DNA of 9,400 bases from an uncultured Acetobacter sp. (GTDB lineage Bacteria; Pseudomonadota; Alphaproteobacteria; Acetobacterales; Acetobacteraceae), in contig NZ_CALLXM010000290.1 of the NCBI RefSeq assembly GCF_937875265.1, forward strand, positions 1 to 9,400, given 5' to 3'. A program made the translations under genes and the position numbers. The notes beneath the pieces were generated by a model, which saw nothing but the letters and a program-made list of their open reading frames with translations, ran no database searches and was not told the DNA's origin. Numbering within the stretch: position 1 is the first letter of the stretch; every line of letters starts with the position of its first letter. Below are positions 5,530-9,400 of the stretch, one piece after another.

Positions 5530-6423
5530 GTGACAGCTCAAAACATCCAGACGCATGACGAGCCGACCCCCCTCGGGTGTGACCCCGCGGATCTGGCATG
5601 GGTGGAAAGCACGGTAAAGCAGGCCGCCACGTCCTTTGCCGCTGGCATGCGCATTCTGCCGCCCATGCGCCGCTACGGCATGTATGCCATTTATGCCTTC
5701 TGCCGCGTGGTGGATGATATTGCCGATGGGTATGAACCCATGCCAGAGCGCAAAGCGGCTCTGGATGCGTGGCATCAGCGCATTGTGGCCCTGTATGACC
5801 ACGGCAAGACGCAGGACCCGCTGGACCGTGTGCTTCTGGCAACCATCAACTTTTTCTCCCTCCGGCAGGATGATTTTCATGCCGTGATTGATGGAATGAT
5901 GATGGATGCGGAAAACACCATCGTCGCACCGGACGAGAAAACGCTGGACCTGTATTGTGACCGCGTAGCCTCTGCCGTTGGCCGCCTTTCCGTCCGCATT
6001 TTTGGTGATAGTTCCGAAGAAGCTGATAAGGTCGCCTACCATCTGGGCCGAGCCCTGCAGCTGACCAACATCCTGCGCGACATTGCTGAGGATGCTGCCC
6101 GTGGCAGACTCTACCTGCCGGGGGACCTGCTGGACCGTTTCCATGTGCCGCGTGATCCTATCAAGGCGCTGTCCGCCCCCGGTCTGCAGGGTGTGGCCAA
6201 CATTCTGTCCGTGCGGGCGCTGGACCACTTCCAGATAGCCTTTACCACCATGCGTGCCTGCCGCCCGAAAGCCATGCTTCCCGCACGGATTATGGGTGCC
6301 AGCTACGAGGCCGTTCTGATCGCCCTGCGTAAACGCGGCTGGTCTGGCACGGCCCTGCATGAACGCCCTGAGACCTCAGCCCTGAACAAGGTGTTCTGGC
6401 TCACCAGATCCTACCTTCTCTGA
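5530..6423 (+). CDS. hpnD: HpnD, presqualene diphosphate synthase
   Basis: A 297-residue squalene/phytoene synthase-family enzyme that condenses two farnesyl diphosphates to presqualene diphosphate, the first committed step to squalene in this pathway. Motifs are canonical: MYAIYAFCRVVDDIADGY (51-68) with Asp62, Asp63 and Asp66 binding Mg-diphosphate; YCDRVASAVGRLSVRIFG (142-159); and the second Asp-rich motif LTNILRDIAEDAARGRLYLP (178-197) with Asp184 and Asp188, including the basic stretch of phytoene/presqualene synthases. The start is GTG with a good Shine-Dalgarno sequence. A 73-bp gap separates it from hpnC; hpnE follows after 20 bp. It acts in the cytosol or at the membrane surface, handing product to HpnC. 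No truncation or missing catalytic residue is seen. Confidence 0.96.
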   Translation: MTAQNIQTHDEPTPLGCDPADLAWVESTVKQAATSFAAGMRILPPMRRYGMYAIYAFCRVVDDIADGYEPMPERKAALDAWHQRIVALYDHGKTQDPLDRVLLATINFFSLRQDDFHAVIDGMMMDAENTIVAPDEKTLDLYCDRVASAVGRLSVRIFGDSSEEADKVAYHLGRALQLTNILRDIAEDAARGRLYLPGDLLDRFHVPRDPIKALSAPGLQGVANILSVRALDHFQIAFTTMRACRPKAMLPARIMGASYEAVLIALRKRGWSGTALHERPETSALNKVFWLTRSYLL

Positions 6424-6443
6424 CCCTGAAAGAGACTAACGGT

Positions 6444-7739
6444 ATGGCTGCATCTGTGCACATTATTGGGGGCGGCGTGGCTGGTCTGGCTGCCGCTGTG
6501 GAAGTGGCTGGTTCAGGCCGCCGCGTTATTGTGCATGAAGCTGGCCGCGCCTGTGGTGGCCGTGCCCGGTCTTATGAAGACAAACAGCTGGGCTGCCGGA
6601 TTGATAACGGCAACCATCTGCTGCTGTCTGCCAACAAGACGGTCTTCCGCTATCTGGCCATGACAGGCGCCACCGATACCCTGACTGGTCCCGGCATCCC
6701 CATTTTCCCGTTTGCTGATCTGGCCGAAGGCACCCGCTGGACGCTGGACCTTTCCCGCGGGCGGATGCCGTGGTGGGTGTTTCAGCCGCACCGGCGCGTG
6801 CCGGACATGCGGGTGGTGGAACTGCGCAGCCTGCAAAAGCTAATGCAGGCCGGAGAAAATGAGACTGTCTCCAACTGCCTCCTGCCCGGTGCCCTCAGCC
6901 GCCGGCTGCTGGAGCCTTTCGCTATTTCTGCCCTCAACACATCCTGTGAAACCGGGAGTGCCGCCCTGCTAGGCACGGTGGTGAAGGAATCGCTCTCCCT
7001 TGGTGGCAAGGCCTGTGTGCCGTGGTTCCCCAAGGAAGGACTTTCTGAAACGCTGGTGGACCCCGCGCTGGCGCATCTGGCCATTCTGAATGCTGAAGTC
7101 CGCACCCAGAGCCGCATCAGCGCGCTGGATGTCAGCCGTGGCCGCGTGACCGCCCTGCATGGCCCGGACGGCGTTATTCCCCTTACGGAGAATGATACCG
7201 TCATTCTGGCTGTGCCCGCCCCCGTAGCGGAAAGCCTGCTTGCACCCCATATTCCCGGCTTTCAGACCCCTAATGCTTTTGAAAGCATCCTGAACCTGCA
7301 TTTCCGCATGGACTCAACACCTCGTGCGGTGGGGTCCTTCGCCCGCGCCGGGTTTATGGGGCTGGTCGGCAGTATTGCGGAATGGGTATTCCTGCGCGGT
7401 GACATTCTCTCCGTTACCGTCAGTGCCGCCAACCGCTTCGCGGAGCAGGACCCGGATGATCTGGCCCGTGCCATCTGGCAGGATGTACGCCACGCCTGTG
7501 ACCCGGTTTTGAAAGACCCGCTACCCGACACCCCGCCGCATCAACGCGTGGTGTGGGAAAAGCGCGCGACCTTTGCCGCCACGCCGGAACAGAACCGCCT
7601 GCGCCCCGGCTCCGCAACACAGTTGGTGAATCTGGCTCTGGCCGGAGACTGGACGGCAACAGGGCTTCCCGCCACACTTGAAGGCGCAATGAGATCAGGC
7701 GTGAAGGCCGTGCACACGCTTGGCCTGCGGCGCCCTTGA
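6444..7739 (+). CDS. hpnE: HpnE, FAD-dependent hydroxysqualene reductase (desaturase-family oxidoreductase)
   Basis: A 431-residue flavoprotein of the phytoene desaturase/amine oxidase superfamily. In the characterised pathway HpnE reductively removes the hydroxyl of hydroxysqualene to give squalene. The N-terminus is the FAD-binding dinucleotide fold: HIIGGGVAGLAAAVE (6-20), an acidic residue at the end of the second strand (Glu32 in VHEAG), then ACGGRARS (36-43) and the DNGNHLLL stretch (54-61) typical of HpnE. The C-terminal FAD-contact motif AGDWTATGLPATLEGAMRSG is near 400-419, immediately before the end. Length is normal for the family. ATG 6444 has a modest AAGAGA about nine bases upstream and lies 20 bp after the hpnD stop, consistent with co-translation in the operon. 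No membrane helix is obvious, so it is probably peripheral. Confidence 0.95.
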   Translation: MAASVHIIGGGVAGLAAAVEVAGSGRRVIVHEAGRACGGRARSYEDKQLGCRIDNGNHLLLSANKTVFRYLAMTGATDTLTGPGIPIFPFADLAEGTRWTLDLSRGRMPWWVFQPHRRVPDMRVVELRSLQKLMQAGENETVSNCLLPGALSRRLLEPFAISALNTSCETGSAALLGTVVKESLSLGGKACVPWFPKEGLSETLVDPALAHLAILNAEVRTQSRISALDVSRGRVTALHGPDGVIPLTENDTVILAVPAPVAESLLAPHIPGFQTPNAFESILNLHFRMDSTPRAVGSFARAGFMGLVGSIAEWVFLRGDILSVTVSAANRFAEQDPDDLARAIWQDVRHACDPVLKDPLPDTPPHQRVVWEKRATFAATPEQNRLRPGSATQLVNLALAGDWTATGLPATLEGAMRSGVKAVHTLGLRRP

Positions 7740-7788
7740 TCCGCACAGCATACAAGACCCTCCCTTTCTTCCACATCCAGCAAGCAAT

Positions 7789-7793
7789 AAGGA
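7789..7793 (+). promoter_or_regulatory. Ribosome binding site of shc
   Basis: AAGGA lies nine bases before ATG 7803 in the 63-bp hpnE-shc gap. The gap otherwise holds a pyrimidine-rich tract and no terminator-like hairpin. Confidence 0.6.
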
Positions 7794-7802
7794 ACCCGAA
7801 CC

Positions 7803-9400
7803 ATGGCCGCTGATGGTAGCGCACTTCCTGACACCACCCTTTCCAGCTCCGATCTGGATCGTGTGGTGGAAAATGCTCATGCCGCATTAGGCCAACGCCA
7901 GCAGGCTGACGGCCACTGGGTTTATGAGCTGGAAGCAGATGCCACCATCCCGGCGGAATACATCCTGCTCAGGCACTACATGGACCGAATTGACGAAGAG
8001 CTTGAACAGAAAATTGCTGTCTACCTGCGCCGTATTCAGAGCGAAGAGCATGGTGGCTGGGCACTCTATCATAACGGCAAGTTTGACCTCTCCACCTCCG
8101 TCAAAGCTTATTTTGCACTGAAAGCCACCGGCGAGGATATCAACGCCCCGCATATGCGCCGCGCACGGGAAGCTATTCTCGACCATGGCGGTGCCGAGCG
8201 CAGCAACGTGTTTACCCGTATCCAGATGGCTCTGTTTGGTGATGTGCCCTGGCGTGCCACACCGGTTATGCCGGTGGAACTGATGCTCCTGCCACGTAAG
8301 GCATTCTTCTCCATCTGGAACATGTCCTACTGGTCCCGCGCTGTGATTGCCCCGATACTGGTGCTTGCTGCTCTGAAACCTATTGCTGTTAATCCGCGCC
8401 AGATTCATATCCGCGAACTGTTCGTCACACCACCAGAGCGCGTGAAAGACTGGATCCGTGGTCCATACCGCTCTGTGTGGGGCCGCGTGTTTAAGGGGCT
8501 GGATACCGTCCTGCGGCCCACCCTTGGCTTCATCCCGACCAAAACGCATGAAAAGGCCATTAAAGCCGCGATTGACTTCATTGAACCGCGCCTGAATGGC
8601 AAGGATGGTCTGGGCGCCATTTATCCAGCCATGGCCAATGTCGTCATGATGTATCGCGCACTTGGCGTGCCGGATGATGACTCCCGCGCCGCGACCGCAT
8701 GGGACGCTGTGCAGGGCCTGCTGGTACACAAAGAAGATGAGGTATATTGCCAGCCCTGCGTGTCCCCCATCTGGGATACAGGACTTTCCGGCCACGCGAT
8801 GATCGAAGCCGCATCTGGCCCGAAAGGCATTGCGCCGGAAGAAACACTGACAGAACTGCGTAAGGCCAGCAAATGGCTGCGTGAAAAACAGATTCTGAAC
8901 GTAAAGGGTGACTGGGCCATCAATAAGCCCGACCTCGCCCCTGGTGGCTGGGCCTTCCAATATGGGAATGATCATTACCCAGATGTGGACGATACTGCAG
9001 TCGTTGGCATGCTACTGCACCGTGAAGGGGACCCGGCTAATACAGAAGCCATCGCACGGGCTCGCGAGTGGATTATCGGCATGCAAAGCCGTGATGGCGG
9101 GTGGGGTGCATTTGATATTGATAACGATAAAGATCTGCTCAACCATATCCCGTTCGCAGACCATGGTGCTCTGCTGGACCCGCCAACAGCAGACGTGACA
9201 GCGCGTTGCATCTCTTTCCTTGCCCAATTGGAAAATGTGGAAGATCGCCCGGTTATTGAGCGCGCCCTGACCTACCTGCGCAAAGAGCAGGAAGCGGATG
9301 GCTCATGGTTTGGCCGCTGGGGCACCAACTACGTGTATGGCACATGGTCTGTTCTGTGCGCGTTCAACGCTGCCGGCATCTCGCATGATGACCCGGCAGT
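7803..9400 (+). CDS. shc: Squalene-hopene cyclase (HpnF), C-terminus beyond the window
   Basis: This class II triterpene cyclase protonates squalene and folds it into hopene/diplopterol, working as a monotopic membrane protein. The frame from ATG 7803 stays open for 532 codons to the window edge, so roughly the last fifth of a normal cyclase (about 650-720 aa) is missing. The catalytic acid motif DVDDTA is at 394-399 (8982-8999), slightly later than in the Alicyclobacillus enzyme. QW-type repeats are visible: GGWALYHNG (84-92), QSRDGGWGAFDIDND (428-442) and KEQEADGSWFGRWG (494-507), the last followed by TNYVYGTW (508-515). SPIWDTGLSGHAMIEA upstream of the catalytic motif is also typical. The ribosome binding site AAGGA supports the start. 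It directly follows the squalene-forming genes, so substrate supply and cyclisation are co-expressed. The C-terminal QW repeats cannot be checked here. Confidence 0.96.
   Translation, partial: MAADGSALPDTTLSSSDLDRVVENAHAALGQRQQADGHWVYELEADATIPAEYILLRHYMDRIDEELEQKIAVYLRRIQSEEHGGWALYHNGKFDLSTSVKAYFALKATGEDINAPHMRRAREAILDHGGAERSNVFTRIQMALFGDVPWRATPVMPVELMLLPRKAFFSIWNMSYWSRAVIAPILVLAALKPIAVNPRQIHIRELFVTPPERVKDWIRGPYRSVWGRVFKGLDTVLRPTLGFIPTKTHEKAIKAAIDFIEPRLNGKDGLGAIYPAMANVVMMYRALGVPDDDSRAATAWDAVQGLLVHKEDEVYCQPCVSPIWDTGLSGHAMIEAASGPKGIAPEETLTELRKASKWLREKQILNVKGDWAINKPDLAPGGWAFQYGNDHYPDVDDTAVVGMLLHREGDPANTEAIARAREWIIGMQSRDGGWGAFDIDNDKDLLNHIPFADHGALLDPPTADVTARCISFLAQLENVEDRPVIERALTYLRKEQEADGSWFGRWGTNYVYGTWSVLCAFNAAGISHDDPA

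Noticed and set aside
4596..6423. The tandem squalene synthase-like genes as a recent duplication.
   Set aside because: They share only family motifs and differ in the second aspartate motif and N-terminus; they match the known separate HpnC and HpnD families, an ancient and functional pair.
7740..7802. Possible terminator or promoter between hpnE and shc.
   Set aside because: The gap holds only a pyrimidine tract and the shc ribosome binding site; no stem followed by a T-run and no convincing promoter elements are visible.

Overview
The window is the 5' part of a hopanoid (bacterial triterpenoid lipid) biosynthesis locus from a GC-rich Gram-negative bacterium. Protein style, codon use and gene order (hpnA-B-C-D-E-shc) fit an alphaproteobacterium. 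The family Acetobacteraceae (acetic acid bacteria such as Acetobacter or Gluconobacter) is the most likely source, but that placement is inferred from general familiarity and not from a database search.

Layout. On the minus strand, reading leftward from about 2012, lies a two-gene unit: hpnL (a multi-pass membrane protein of the hopanoid-associated family) followed three bases later by a prephenate/arogenate dehydrogenase (tyrosine biosynthesis). A 213-bp divergent control region (2013-2225) separates it from the plus-strand operon. That operon reads hpnA (sugar epimerase-like SDR), hpnB (family 2 glycosyltransferase), hpnC, hpnD (paralogous squalene/phytoene synthase-fold enzymes), hpnE (FAD-dependent oxidoreductase) and shc/hpnF (squalene-hopene cyclase). 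The window edge cuts shc after about 532 codons. Gene spacing is tight and no rho-independent terminator is visible between hpnA and shc, so one transcript is likely.

How the genes work together. From established biochemistry, HpnD condenses two farnesyl diphosphates to presqualene diphosphate, HpnC converts that to hydroxysqualene, HpnE reduces it to squalene, and Shc cyclises squalene to hopene/diplopterol. HpnA and HpnB are associated with the locus but their exact reactions are less certain; sugar or side-chain tailoring is the usual proposal. HpnL is a putative membrane or transport factor. The tyrosine-pathway gene has no evident hopanoid role.

The enzymes themselves are a known system and look intact and canonical. 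The less ordinary material is in the small gaps: a 42-codon ORF with a strong Shine-Dalgarno sequence that ends one base before hpnA; a 43-codon ORF that exactly bridges hpnB and hpnC with stop/start overlaps at both ends, beside a 10-bp hairpin over the hpnB stop codon and in front of an hpnC start with no visible Shine-Dalgarno sequence; and a G-quadruplex-type pattern in the hpnL leader. I found no tRNA, rRNA, mobile element, CRISPR array or attachment site.
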